Assembly: GCF_002086455.1 (NCBI RefSeq)
Contig: NZ_MVHC01000031.1
Span: 1-42,157, forward strand
Direction of reading: 5' to 3'
From: Mycolicibacter algericus DSM 45454
GTDB taxonomy: Bacteria > Actinomycetota > Actinomycetes > Mycobacteriales > Mycobacteriaceae
DNA: 42,157 nt
Shown here: positions 7,954 through 16,508 of the stretch, piece by piece
Numbering within the stretch: the first letter of the stretch is position 1
How the letters are laid out: the number at the start of each line of letters is the position of its first letter
The notes under the pieces: model-generated
Databases searched by the model: none
Told to the model about the DNA's origin: nothing
Seen by the model: the letters and a program-made list of their open reading frames with translations, nothing else
Position numbers and translations under genes: made by a program

Positions 7954-8526
7954 TCAGCGCCGCCAGCGCAGCTTGCGCTGGGGGCCCTTGATGTCCACTG
8001 ACCCGCACACCACGCGTCCGGCCAGCACCACATGCGGAGTGCCCTCGGCGCGGGCGTCCCTGCGATGGTCCTTGGCGCTGCCGAAGTAGACCTCGACGTC
8101 GTCGATGGAGGCGCTGGCGCCGTCGGGCAACCGGATGGCGACCGAGCCGCACCGCATGTCGAGTTCGATGACGACCACCGGCCCGGCGAACCGCGCCTTG
8201 GTGAGATCGAGGTCCACCGAGCCCAGGCGCCGCACCAGGGCCAGCCGAGTCGGCACGATCCACTCCCCGTGCCGCTTGAGCGAGCCGGCCCAGCCGCGCA
8301 GTTCGACCCGGTCGGCCGCCGAGCTGACGATCGCCCGCGGCCCCGGCAGGTCTCCGATCAGGGTGTCGAGTTCCGAGCGCATCCGCGCCTGCGACACCTG
8401 GGCGGCACGCTCCTCGAATTCGCCGATGTCGATCAGCCCGAGGGAGACGGCGTTGTGCAGGCGACGCAGCGTGCCGTTGCGGTCCGCATCGGAAATACGC
8501 AAGGCCACGTCATCGAGACCGGTCAT
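7954..8526 (-). CDS. DUF1707 domain protein with LiaF-like C-terminal domain
   Basis: A 190-residue soluble protein. Residues 1-60 are a typical DUF1707 (SHOCT-like) module: R-I-S-D-A-D-R, then a helix with G-L-I-D-I-G-E-F-E-E-R and repeated ARM/SELD-type turns. Residues about 70-185 contain regularly spaced strands with G-S-V-D-L-D-L and G-S-V-A-I-R-L-P, like the beta-solenoid found at the end of LiaF/YvqF-type envelope stress proteins. No membrane segment or signal peptide is seen, so it is probably cytoplasmic. The function of the family is not established; a link to cell-wall stress is only suggested by the C-terminal fold and by the penicillin-binding lipoprotein gene 47 bp upstream on the same strand. 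The ATG at 8526 is clear. Confidence 0.82.
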   Translation of the reverse strand: MTGLDDVALRISDADRNGTLRRLHNAVSLGLIDIGEFEERAAQVSQARMRSELDTLIGDLPGPRAIVSSAADRVELRGWAGSLKRHGEWIVPTRLALVRRLGSVDLDLTKARFAGPVVVIELDMRCGSVAIRLPDGASASIDDVEVYFGSAKDHRRDARAEGTPHVVLAGRVVCGSVDIKGPQRKLRWRR

Positions 8527-8573
8527 GGCTTCTCAATTTACCGCCGCGGGCCGGCGCGTGCGTCAGAGTGCGG

Positions 8574-10394
8574 TCAGAGCAGGAAGTTGTCCGGCAGCGA
8601 GTCGAACATCACCTTGGTCATCCGCACCGCGTACTCCGAGCTCCCGCCGCCGACGATCAGCGCCGCGAAGGCCATGTCGCCGCGGTAGCCGGCGAACCAC
8701 GAATGCGACCCGCCGGCGAACTCGGCTTCGCCGGTCTTGCCGAACACCGGTCCGCACCCGGCCAGGGCCCGGGCGGTGCCGTCGGTGACCACCAGCCGCA
8801 TCATCTGACGCAGGCCGTCGAGCATCTCGTCGCTCACCGGCGGGCCCACCGGGCCGTTGACGGTGGTCGGCCGGCCCTCGATCAGCCGGGGCACCGGAGT
8901 CTTGCCGGCGGCCACCGTCGCCGCGGCCAACGCGACGCCGAACGGGCTGGCCAGCACCTTGCCCTGGCCGAATCCGTCCTCGGTCAGTTCGGCCAGATCC
9001 ACCGTCGGCGGCACCGAACCGGTGACGGTGGTGATGCCGTCCACCAGGTAGTCGACCCCGATCCCATACCGGCTGGCCGCCTGGGAGAGCGCCCGCGGCG
9101 GCATCCGGCTGGCCAGTTCGGCGAACGTGGTGTTGCACGAGTTGGCGAAGGCCCGCGACATCGACACCATCCCCAGGTCGAACCCGCCGTAGTTGGGGAT
9201 GGTGCGCTGGCCGATGTCGAGGCTGCCGGGACAGCCCACCATCGAATTCGGGGAGACCATGTCCCGTTCGATCGCCGCGCCGGCGGTGACCATCTTGAAC
9301 GTCGAGCCGGGCGGGTACAGACCGGTGGTCGCGACCAGTCCGTCGGCGTCGGCGGCGGCGTTCTGCGCGACCGCGAGCAGCTCGCCGGTCGACGGTTTGA
9401 TCACCACCATCATCGCCTTGTTGCCACGGGTGTTGACCGCGTTCTGGGCGGCACGCTGAACCGATCGGTCCAGGCTGATCGTCAGCGACGGCGCCGGTGA
9501 CGGGTCGACCTCGTGCAGCACCGCCACGTCGACACCGTTCTGGTTGACGCTCACGACGCGCCAGCCCGCCTCGCCGTCGAGTCGGTCCGCAACGGCTTTC
9601 TTCACCTCACCGACGAGCACCGGCGCGAACCGGTCGTCGGTGGGCAGCAGCTCCGGACGCGGGGTGATCACCACCCCGGGCAGCGCGCCGATCGCCGCCT
9701 CGACGCGGTCGTGGTCGTTCTTGCGCAGCGTGATCAGGTCCAGCGGAGTGACCGAGGAACTGGCCTGCTCGGCGAGCCGTTGCGGGTCGCCCAGGGTGTC
9801 GTCGAACGGCCGCAGCACCTCGATCACCGCGCCCGCGGTGCGCATCAGATTCCGCCCGGCCCGGCCGGCGTCGAGTTCGTAGTGGTAGACGTAGCCGGGC
9901 ACCAACACGTCGGTACCGCCGGCCTCGTTGACCGAGGCGCGGCGCGGCGGGTCGGCCCGCAGCGCGAAGGTCTGGTGTTCCCCGAGCTTGGGATGCAGGC
10001 CGGTCGCCGTCCAGCGGACCGCCCAGTGCCCTTCGTTGCGCACCATCTTGAGCTGGCCGTCATAGGACCAGGCGCGGTTCTTCGGCAGCTGCCAGGTGTA
10101 GCGGTAGGACACCGTGCCGGTGTCGTCGTTGTAGCGCGTGCCGATGACCTGGGCGTCGAGGTGCTCGGCCTGCAATCCTGCCCAGGCGGCGTTGAGGGCG
10201 CTACGGGCGGTGGCCGGGTCGTCGCTGAGCTCGGCGGCGGTCGCGGTGTCACCGGTGGCCAGCGCGGCGAAGAATCGCTCGGCGACCGGTGCGGGACCGT
10301 CCGGGCGGGGCGTGCACGCCGCCAAGCCGGCCACGGTGAGCAACACCGCGAACATGCCTGTGACTCGTGTGGCTAATGAGCTTGCAGTTGTCAT
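8574..10394 (-). CDS. Penicillin-binding lipoprotein, transpeptidase (Rv2864c-like)
   Basis: A 606-residue class B-like PBP anchored as a lipoprotein. Residues 1-26 are a signal peptide ending in the lipobox L-A-A-C, with C27 the lipidated residue. Next come an NTF2-like MecA-N domain (about 34-145), a dimerisation region, and the transpeptidase domain. That domain has the S-T-F-K active site (S364, K367), S-C-N (S419-N421) and K-T-G (K553-G555). It cross-links peptidoglycan outside the membrane and is a beta-lactam target. The ATG at 10394 was chosen because it starts a proper lipoprotein signal peptide; the frame stays open 50 codons further upstream through a repeat and shows no protein-like sequence. 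Close relative of Rv2864c (603 residues). Confidence 0.95.
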   Translation of the reverse strand: MTTASSLATRVTGMFAVLLTVAGLAACTPRPDGPAPVAERFFAALATGDTATAAELSDDPATARSALNAAWAGLQAEHLDAQVIGTRYNDDTGTVSYRYTWQLPKNRAWSYDGQLKMVRNEGHWAVRWTATGLHPKLGEHQTFALRADPPRRASVNEAGGTDVLVPGYVYHYELDAGRAGRNLMRTAGAVIEVLRPFDDTLGDPQRLAEQASSSVTPLDLITLRKNDHDRVEAAIGALPGVVITPRPELLPTDDRFAPVLVGEVKKAVADRLDGEAGWRVVSVNQNGVDVAVLHEVDPSPAPSLTISLDRSVQRAAQNAVNTRGNKAMMVVIKPSTGELLAVAQNAAADADGLVATTGLYPPGSTFKMVTAGAAIERDMVSPNSMVGCPGSLDIGQRTIPNYGGFDLGMVSMSRAFANSCNTTFAELASRMPPRALSQAASRYGIGVDYLVDGITTVTGSVPPTVDLAELTEDGFGQGKVLASPFGVALAAATVAAGKTPVPRLIEGRPTTVNGPVGPPVSDEMLDGLRQMMRLVVTDGTARALAGCGPVFGKTGEAEFAGGSHSWFAGYRGDMAFAALIVGGGSSEYAVRMTKVMFDSLPDNFLL

Positions 10395-10449
10395 TGAGGC
10401 AGATGTTACGAAATGGAAACGGCCGAGGCGCGGAGGCGCACCGAGACAG

Positions 10450-10477
10450 CGGGCACCTGCCGCTTGCGGGGGAGAGT
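10450..10477 (+). repeat. Short hairpin repeat (family B), copy 2
   Basis: The core GGGCACCTGCCGCTTGCGGG followed by GGAGAG is a close relative of the repeats at 7899 and 21339. It is located in the 158-bp gap between the GNAT gene and the penicillin-binding lipoprotein gene, probably in the 5' leader of the latter. No other feature was recognised in that gap. Confidence 0.6.
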
Positions 10478-10552
10478 CAGCGTGTCCGGTACTCGAACTT
10501 GTCCGCGCCAACTCCAGCTTCGGCGAGCAACTCGCGGCAGGCACACATCCGA

Positions 10553-11404
10553 TCAGTCCAGCAACACGGTCGCAAAGGTGCCGGTCTGGGTGAACCCGAC
10601 CCGCTCGTAGGTGGCCCGAGCCACCTCATTGAAATCGTTGACGTACAAGCTGGCGACACGGCCGGTGCCGACGATCACCGCGGCCAGCATCGCGGTGCCC
10701 CCGGAGCCCAGCCCTTGTCCCCGTCGTTCGGGGTGCACCCAGACGCCCTGGATCTGCCCCACCGCCGGCGACTGCGAGCCCACCTCGGCCTTGAACACCA
10801 CCTCGCCACGTTCGAACCGAGCCCACGCCCGGCCGGCCGCGATCAGGTTGGCCACCCGGCGGCGGTAGGCGCGGCCACCGTCACCGAGCCGCGGATCCAC
10901 CCCGACCTCGCCGATGAACATGTCGACGGCCGCCACCAGGTAGGCGTCGAGTTCGTCCGGGCGCACCTGACGAACCTCCGGGTCCATCGCGCAGTCGGGC
11001 ATGGTGCGCAACGCCATCAGCGGCTGGCTCTCGCGCACGTCGCGGGCCGGACCCCAGACATCTACCAGGCGCTGCCACATCGGCAACACCAACTCGGCAC
11101 GGCCGACCAGCGATGAACACCGCCGGATGGCGCTCACCGCCTTGTCGGCGAAGGCCGTCAGGTCGGCCGGCGTCCCGCGCAGCGGTATCAGGTTCGCCCC
11201 GGCGTAGCACAGCGATTCGTCCACGCCGCCGCGCGTCCACAGTTCGCCGCCGATGGAACGGGGATCGACACCGTGGTCGGCGACGCGGGCAGCAACCATG
11301 CAGGAGCCGACCGGATCGGCGTCGAGCACTCGCCACACCGCGCCGACGTCGCGCGCGACGGACACCCGTCGCTGATCGAGGCGGAAATCCGGCGGAGCCG
11401 ACAT
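10553..11404 (-). CDS. GNAT family N-acetyltransferase with DUF4081 domain (Rv2867c-like)
   Basis: A 283-residue protein. The N-terminal half (about 15-130) matches the DUF4081 module found in front of GNAT domains in actinobacteria. The C-terminal half is a GNAT fold with the acetyl-CoA-binding loop G-V-W-V-H-P-E-R-R-G-Q-G-L-G (motif A, about residues 220-233) and a final strand L-Y-V-N-D-F-N-E-V-A-R-A-T-Y-E-R-V-G-F (motif B). Almost every position recalled from Rv2867c is conserved. The substrate is unknown. It sits between ispG and the PBP gene on the same strand. The ATG at 11404 is the first sensible start. Confidence 0.9.
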   Translation of the reverse strand: MSAPPDFRLDQRRVSVARDVGAVWRVLDADPVGSCMVAARVADHGVDPRSIGGELWTRGGVDESLCYAGANLIPLRGTPADLTAFADKAVSAIRRCSSLVGRAELVLPMWQRLVDVWGPARDVRESQPLMALRTMPDCAMDPEVRQVRPDELDAYLVAAVDMFIGEVGVDPRLGDGGRAYRRRVANLIAAGRAWARFERGEVVFKAEVGSQSPAVGQIQGVWVHPERRGQGLGSGGTAMLAAVIVGTGRVASLYVNDFNEVARATYERVGFTQTGTFATVLLD

Positions 11405-11464
11405 AGTGACTCTTTCTTGCGAACTGACGTGCCGCGCGCGGTCGGCGGATCGGCTGGTTTATGC

Positions 11465-11511
11465 GGCGGTCCCAGCTTCGCCGCTCCTCCGTCGAGGCTC
11501 GCTGAACCGCC
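11465..11511. repeat. Imperfect palindromic intergenic element
   Basis: A 47-bp element with ends GGCGGT and ACCGCC that pair, and inner blocks CAGCTTCGCCG and CTCGACGG-like that partly pair. It lies in the 111-bp gap between ispG (stop at 11516) and the GNAT gene. The layout is that of a dispersed mycobacterial REP-type element; it may also act as a transcription terminator for ispG. Confidence 0.45.
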
Positions 11512-11515
11512 GGGT

Positions 11516-12688
11516 TCAGCTTACGGTGACGGTGGGCGCACCGCCGGGAGTTCCGTCCCCGGCGTCGGCTCCCACCGCCCCCATCTCCGAAGCCAGGCGC
11601 AACGCCTCCTCGATCAGGGTCTCGACGATCTGCGCCTCGGGGACGGTCTTGATCACCTGGCCCTTGACGAAGATCTGGCCCTTGCCGTTGCCGGAGGCCA
11701 CACCCAGATCCGCCTCGCGGGCCTCACCGGGTCCGTTGACCACGCATCCCATCACCGCGACCCGCAGCGGGATGTCGAGCCCCTCCAGCCCGGCGGTGAC
11801 CTCGTTGGCCAGCTTGTAGACGTCGACCTGCGCGCGACCGCACGACGGGCACGAGACGATCTCCAGCCCCCGCGGACGCAGGTTGAGCGATTCCAGGATC
11901 TGGTTGCCGACCTTGACCTCTTCGACCGGCGGCGCGGACAGCGACACCCGGATGGTGTCGCCGATGCCGCGGGACAGCAGCGCGCCGAACGCCACGGCGG
12001 ACTTGATGGTGCCCTGGAACGCCGGTCCGGCCTCGGTGACGCCCAGGTGCAGCGGGTAGTCGCACTGCTCGGCCAGTTGCTCGTAGGCGGCCACCATCAC
12101 GACCGGGTCATTGTGCTTGACGCTGATCTTGACGTCGCCGAAGCCGTGCTCCTCGAACAGCGACGCCTCCCACAGCGCCGACTCGACCAGCGCCTCGGGG
12201 GTGGCCTTGCCGTACTTGGTCAAAAACCGCTTGTCCAGCGAGCCGGCGTTGACGCCGATCCGGATCGGCACACCGGCCGCGCCGGCAGCCTTGGCGACAT
12301 CGGCCACCCGGCCGTCGAACTCCTTGATGTTGCCCGGGTTCACCCGCACCGCAGCACAGCCGGCGTCGATCGCGGCGAAGATGTACTTCGGCTGGAAGTG
12401 GATGTCGGCGATCACCGGGATCTTGCTCTTGCGCGCGATGGTCGCCAGCGCGTCGGCGTCCTCCTGGCGCGGGCAGGCCACCCGCACGATGTCGCAGCCG
12501 GCCGTGGTCAGCGCGGCGATCTGCTGCAGCGTCGCGTCGACGTCGTGGGTCTTGGTGGTGCACATCGACTGCACCGAGATCGGGTGGTCGCTGCCCACCC
12601 CGACGCCACCGACCATCAACTGGCGGGTCTTACGGCGCGGCGCCAGTGTCGGCGCCGGCACCGCCGGCATACCTAGGCCGACGGACAT
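11516..12688 (-). CDS. ispG: 4-hydroxy-3-methylbut-2-enyl diphosphate synthase IspG (GcpE)
   Basis: A 390-residue iron-sulfur enzyme of the MEP isoprenoid pathway that converts MEcPP to HMBPP. The N-terminal TIM barrel holds Q-S-M-C-T-T-K-T near residue 40 and P-V-I-A-D-I-H-F near 91. The C-terminal domain has the [4Fe-4S] ligands C280, C283 (S-C-P-S-C-G-R) and C315 (G-C-V-V-N-G-P-G-E) and catalytic E322. The ATG at 12688 lies 13 bp after the rip1 stop, so ispG is the third gene of a dxr-rip1-ispG operon, as in M. tuberculosis (Rv2870c-Rv2868c). Confidence 0.97.
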   Translation of the reverse strand: MSVGLGMPAVPAPTLAPRRKTRQLMVGGVGVGSDHPISVQSMCTTKTHDVDATLQQIAALTTAGCDIVRVACPRQEDADALATIARKSKIPVIADIHFQPKYIFAAIDAGCAAVRVNPGNIKEFDGRVADVAKAAGAAGVPIRIGVNAGSLDKRFLTKYGKATPEALVESALWEASLFEEHGFGDVKISVKHNDPVVMVAAYEQLAEQCDYPLHLGVTEAGPAFQGTIKSAVAFGALLSRGIGDTIRVSLSAPPVEEVKVGNQILESLNLRPRGLEIVSCPSCGRAQVDVYKLANEVTAGLEGLDIPLRVAVMGCVVNGPGEAREADLGVASGNGKGQIFVKGQVIKTVPEAQIVETLIEEALRLASEMGAVGADAGDGTPGGAPTVTVS

Positions 12689-12701
12689 GCGGGGTCTCCT
12701 G

Positions 12702-13919
12702 TCAAAACAACCTGATCGGGTTGACCAAGTCGGCGGTCACGGTAAGCAACATGTAACCGACCACCACGATCAACACTACGTAAGTGGCCGGCATCAGCTT
12801 GAGATAGTTCACCGGCGCGGCCGCGACCTTCCCGCGTGCCGAACGAACCATGTTGCGGAGCTTTTCGTACAGCGCGATCGCGATGTGCCCGCCGTCGAAC
12901 GGCAGCAACGGCACCAGGTTGAGCACGCCCAGGATGAAGTTCAGCTGCGCCAGGAAGAACCAGAACGCCACCCACAGCCCGTGGTCGACGGTGTCACCGC
13001 CGATGATCGAGGCGCCCACCACGCTGATCGGAGTCTCCGGGTCACGCTCCCCGTTCGGGTTGCCGATGGCGTGCATCAGCGCGCCGACTTTCGACGGGAT
13101 GTTGGCCAGCGACTTGCCCAGCAGCACCGCCAGGTCACCGCTGAAGGTGAACGTAGCCGGCACCGCGGTGATCGGGTTGTACTGGGTGGGCCCGAACTGG
13201 GCGGCCCCCACCCCGATGGCTCCCACGGTGCTGGGAACCGCCTCGCTGTCACGCCCGTCGGCGATCCAACGCTGCGTGGGCGTCACATCGACGTACTTGG
13301 TCAACTCGTGGCCGTCGCGTTCGACGACGATCGGGACGGTGCCGTGCTGTTTGCGCACGGCGGCGGCCATCTCCTCGAAAGTCGACACGGGTGTGTCACC
13401 GACTTTGACCACCACGTCGCCGGCCCGCACGCCCGCCAGCGCCGCCGGACCGGGACCCGAGCACGTGCCCAGTTCCCCCTTGACGACTTCCGGTGCCACA
13501 CAAGCTGTTTCGCCGATCACCGCGCTGGTGGGCGCGTGCAGGTTGGGCAGGCCCCAGATGGTGGCGATGGCATACACCAGCACCAGGCCGATGACGAAGT
13601 TCATGCCGGGGCCGGCGAACAGCACCGCCACCCGCTTCCAGGTCTGCTGCTTGTACATGGCGCGCTCGACTTCGTCGGGCGCCAGTTCCTCCACCGCCGT
13701 CATGCCGGCGATGTCGCAGAAGCCGCCGGCCGGGATCGCTTTGAGGCCGTATTCGGTGTCGCCGCGGCGCGTCGACCACAATGTGGTGCCGAAGCCGACG
13801 AAGTAGCGGCGCACCTTCATCCCGGTGGCCCGGGCCACCCACATGTGGCCGCATTCGTGCAGCGCCACCGATACCAGGATGGCCAGCGCGAACAGCGCGA
13901 TGCCGACCGCAAACATCAT
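12702..13919 (-). CDS. rip1: Site-2 intramembrane metalloprotease Rip1 (RseP family, M50)
   Basis: A 405-residue polytopic membrane protein. The first transmembrane helix carries the zinc motif H-E-C-G-H (H21, E22, H25). A PDZ domain follows in the middle (about 120-205, around A-G-V-R-A-G-D-V-V-V-K-V-G). The last helices carry the third metal ligand in L-L-P-F-D-G-G-H. Rip1 of M. tuberculosis cleaves anti-sigma factors within the membrane and affects cell-envelope composition. The start is ATG-ATG at 13919, overlapping the dxr stop (ATGA), so the two are translationally coupled. Orthologue of Rv2869c (404 residues). Confidence 0.96.
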   Translation of the reverse strand: MMFAVGIALFALAILVSVALHECGHMWVARATGMKVRRYFVGFGTTLWSTRRGDTEYGLKAIPAGGFCDIAGMTAVEELAPDEVERAMYKQQTWKRVAVLFAGPGMNFVIGLVLVYAIATIWGLPNLHAPTSAVIGETACVAPEVVKGELGTCSGPGPAALAGVRAGDVVVKVGDTPVSTFEEMAAAVRKQHGTVPIVVERDGHELTKYVDVTPTQRWIADGRDSEAVPSTVGAIGVGAAQFGPTQYNPITAVPATFTFSGDLAVLLGKSLANIPSKVGALMHAIGNPNGERDPETPISVVGASIIGGDTVDHGLWVAFWFFLAQLNFILGVLNLVPLLPFDGGHIAIALYEKLRNMVRSARGKVAAAPVNYLKLMPATYVVLIVVVGYMLLTVTADLVNPIRLF

Positions 13920-15097
13920 CGGGTGCTTCCGACCTTTCTCATAGCTAGCGCCTCGACGGCGCGAGCCGCCCGTTGGCGGGCCCAGCGTTGCGCATCGAGT
14001 ACCTCATCCACGGTAGCGGGTTGCGCGGCCCACTGGTCGGCGGCGCCCAGCACCTCGGCGATGGTGTCGACGATCGCGGGGAAACCGATCCGGCCCGCCA
14101 GGAACGCTTCGGCTGCCTCTTCGTTGGCGGCGTTGTAGACCGCGGTCATGCAGCCACCGGTCTGACCGGCGTGCCGCGCCAGCTGCACCGCCGGGAACAC
14201 CGCATCGTCCAGCGGCTCGAACTCCCAACTGGAGGCGCTGGTGAAGTCGCATGCCGCCGCCGCGCCGGGCACCCGGGCGGGCCAGCCCAAGGCCAACGCG
14301 ATCGGCAGCCTCATGTCCGGCGGGCTGGCCTGGGCGATCGTCGAGCCGTCGGTGAAGGTGACCATGGAGTGCACGATCGACTGCGGGTGCACCACGACGT
14401 CGATGTGCTCGTAGGCGACGCCGAACAGCAGGTGGGTCTCGATCAGCTCGAGCCCCTTGTTCACCAGCGATGCCGAGTTCAGCGTGTTCATCGGGCCCAT
14501 CGACCAGGTCGGATGCGCGCCCGCCTGCTCGGGTGTGACGTGCTCCAGCTCGGCGGCGCGGTAGCCGCGGAACGGGCCGCCCGAGGCGGTGAGCACGATC
14601 TTGGCGACCTCGTCGGCGGTGCCGGAGCGCAGGCACTGAGCGATCGCCGAATGCTCGGAATCCACCGGCACGATCTGGCCGGGCGCAGCGGCTTGCAGCA
14701 CCAGCGGCCCGCCGGCGATCAGTGATTCCTTGTTGGCCAGCGCCAGCCGGGCCCCGGTTTGCAGCGCGGCCAGCGTGGGTCGCAGCCCCAATGCGCCGAC
14801 CAGGGCGTTGAGCACCACATCGGCCTCGGTTTCCTCGACCAGACGGGTGACGCCGTTGGGCCCGAGGTGGGTGGCGTCCAGCGCGTCACCGACCTGCGCG
14901 TCGGCCACGGCGATGTTGGTGACGCCGGTCTGGGCGCGCTGAGCGGCCAGCAGCTTCGGGTTGCCGCCGCCGGCCGCCAGCCCGACCACCTCGAAGCGAT
15001 CCGGGTTGGCGGCGATGACCTGCAGCGCCTGGGTTCCGATCGAGCCGGTCGAGCCCAGCAGCAGAACTCTGGTCCGGCCCGCCGCAGACACACTCAC
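13916..15097 (-). CDS. dxr: 1-deoxy-D-xylulose 5-phosphate reductoisomerase
   Basis: A 393-residue NADPH-dependent enzyme of the MEP pathway. The N-terminal NADPH-binding motif G-S-T-G-S-I-G is at about residues 13-19, A-N-K-E-S-L is present, and the catalytic region P-V-D-S-E-H-S and S-A-S-L-V-N-K-G-L-E binds metal and substrate. No ATG fits. The GTG at 15097 was chosen, with another GTG two codons later (15091) as alternative; both lie next to GAGCAGG. The open frame extends a further 47 codons upstream into the VOC gene but is not protein-like there. Head of the dxr-rip1-ispG operon. Confidence 0.95.
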   Translation of the reverse strand: MSVSAAGRTRVLLLGSTGSIGTQALQVIAANPDRFEVVGLAAGGGNPKLLAAQRAQTGVTNIAVADAQVGDALDATHLGPNGVTRLVEETEADVVLNALVGALGLRPTLAALQTGARLALANKESLIAGGPLVLQAAAPGQIVPVDSEHSAIAQCLRSGTADEVAKIVLTASGGPFRGYRAAELEHVTPEQAGAHPTWSMGPMNTLNSASLVNKGLELIETHLLFGVAYEHIDVVVHPQSIVHSMVTFTDGSTIAQASPPDMRLPIALALGWPARVPGAAAACDFTSASSWEFEPLDDAVFPAVQLARHAGQTGGCMTAVYNAANEEAAEAFLAGRIGFPAIVDTIAEVLGAADQWAAQPATVDEVLDAQRWARQRAARAVEALAMRKVGSTR

Positions 15098-15116
15098 CTG
15101 CTCATTGTGCCCGAGA

Positions 15117-15530
15117 TCAGTCGCGTGGTTCCCCGGTGTAGTCGCCGAAGCTCCACAGGTTGCCCTCCGGGTCGCGGACGACGAACTCGCGGGCCCCGTA
15201 GTCGGTGCCGGCCAGCGGGCGCACGACATCGGCATCACGGCTCACGACGCGCTGGTAGAGGCCGTCGGGATCGGCGGTGACGACGTAGGCGCCGGTCGTG
15301 CCGGGCTCGCGGCACCATTCATTGCCGGGCTTGTGGCTGCCCAGCATGATGCCGCCGCAGCCTTCCGGCCAGATCAGTTCGGCGTGCGCGATGGTGTCGC
15401 CGTCCACGCCGCAGCGGGCTGTCTCGACGAAGCCGAAGGTGTCGACGTAGTAGTCGATGAGTTTGATCGGGTTATGCGCTTGCAGGGTCACCCAGACGGT
15501 CGGATTGGAAGTGGTCTTGGAAGTGGTCAT
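15117..15530 (-). CDS. VOC family (glyoxalase/bleomycin resistance-like) protein
   Basis: A 137-residue single vicinal-oxygen-chelate domain protein with two beta-alpha-beta-beta-beta repeats. The first begins V-T-L-Q-A-H-N-P-I-K-L-I-D-Y-Y-V-D-T-F-G-F, the second T-G-A-Y-V-V-T-A-D-P-D. It ends with the family hallmark R-D-P-E-G-N-L-W-S-F. The substrate is unknown. The ATG at 15530 begins MTTSKTTSNP; this start makes the gene overlap the end of the upstream araC-type gene by 59 bp in another frame, so the pair is likely co-transcribed. A further start upstream would increase the overlap. The stop is 19 bp from the dxr start. Confidence 0.85.
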   Translation of the reverse strand: MTTSKTTSNPTVWVTLQAHNPIKLIDYYVDTFGFVETARCGVDGDTIAHAELIWPEGCGGIMLGSHKPGNEWCREPGTTGAYVVTADPDGLYQRVVSRDADVVRPLAGTDYGAREFVVRDPEGNLWSFGDYTGEPRD

Positions 15531-16407
15531 AGCACCACTGTGATCTGATGCCGTGCCCGCCGTCTTGAATGTTTTGGAACTCTTCGGCCAGCCAGATTCC
15601 CGGCGGGACACCGGCGAACCGGACGAAGTCGCGGGTCAGGTGGGCCTGATCGGCGTATCCGGCTTCGGCGGCGACGGCGGCGAGATCGACGCGGTGGTAC
15701 CGGCGCGCAACGTCGGCGATCCGGGCGGTCGCATACTCGAACCGCATCAGCATGGCCACCGTCTTGGGTGTTCGGCCCACTTCGCGGCGAAAAAGCGTGA
15801 TCAGGTGCCGCGTGCTCACCCCGACCTGCTCGGCGAGCACGCCAACCGGCGCTGTACCGCGGCTGCGCTCCAGCTGGTGCCAGGCGTACGCCACTTCGGG
15901 GCGCACGGTGACGCCCTCACGGCGACGGTGCGCATCCAGCAGGTGATGCGCAACCAGCGCGAAGGCGTCGGGCCACCCGCGCGCTTCGGCGGCCCGTTCA
16001 TGAAGTTCGGCCGCTGCACGCCCCAGCACCGGTGCCGCATCGAAGTCGGTCACGCTGAGTTCAGCGGCGGGAACCCCGAACAGGGCACGTGACGCCAGCG
16101 GGTGCACGGCCAACTGCACTCCGGCCTGCCCGCGGCGCTGCCGTACCTGGCTGGCCTGCGTGTGCAGTCCGCCCAAGATGACCGGACTCGGTTTTGCGGC
16201 CGGCAACGCCTCGGCGGTGGCGGCTGCCTGCACCCCGTCGTCGAGGCTGACGATGAATACCAACGTCGACGACGGCATCCCCCGATGAACGGTGCCGGGG
16301 ATCTCCCGCACGCGGTAGCCCACCATCGACGTCACACCGGGCGCGCTGTGTGGCGGCGCCACGGCGAACTCCGAGATCCGCGGATCTTGGTCGGCTTGGG
16401 AGGCCAT
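15472..16407 (-). CDS. AraC family transcriptional regulator
   Basis: A 311-residue regulator. The C-terminal third (about 195-300) holds two helix-turn-helix motifs of the AraC/XylS type. The first is in V-G-V-L-A-E-Q-V-G-V-S-T-R-H-L-I-T-L-F; the second is in D-L-A-A-V-A-A-E-A-G-Y-A-D-Q-A-H-L-T-R-D-F. The N-terminal part is probably a ligand-sensing domain, but no cupin motif is evident. The ATG at 16407 was chosen; a GTG three codons upstream (16416) is possible. It is divergent from the MpaB-type oxygenase gene, with a palindromic operator in the 101-bp gap, and it probably governs the VOC gene it overlaps. Confidence 0.88.
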   Translation of the reverse strand: MASQADQDPRISEFAVAPPHSAPGVTSMVGYRVREIPGTVHRGMPSSTLVFIVSLDDGVQAAATAEALPAAKPSPVILGGLHTQASQVRQRRGQAGVQLAVHPLASRALFGVPAAELSVTDFDAAPVLGRAAAELHERAAEARGWPDAFALVAHHLLDAHRRREGVTVRPEVAYAWHQLERSRGTAPVGVLAEQVGVSTRHLITLFRREVGRTPKTVAMLMRFEYATARIADVARRYHRVDLAAVAAEAGYADQAHLTRDFVRFAGVPPGIWLAEEFQNIQDGGHGIRSQWCYDHFQDHFQSDRLGDPASA

Positions 16408-16453
16408 TGCGCCCACGGTAGACCCTTGACGGCCGTCGCTGCCCGGCGCAGAA

Positions 16454-16489
16454 TCCTACGCACCGTAGGAATTCCTACGGTGCGTAGGA
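16454..16489. promoter_or_regulatory. Perfect 36-bp palindrome: double TetR-type operator
   Basis: The 36 bp are perfectly self-complementary around the central AATT (16470-16473). They contain two 15-bp dyads, CCTACGCACCGTAGG at 16455-16469 and CCTACGGTGCGTAGG at 16474-16488, each with CCTACG/CGTAGG arms around a 3-bp centre. The element lies between the divergent araC and mpaB-like genes, 19 bp before the TTG start of the latter. A paralogous TetR gene at 41049 has a palindrome with the same CCTAC/GTAGG half-sites in its promoter, which supports recognition by the TetR encoded at 17832. A TTGACG hexamer (16426-16431) lies 22 bp upstream, but no good -10 was found. Confidence 0.85.
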
Positions 16490-16508
16490 ACTGTGAAAGG
16501 GGACGAAC

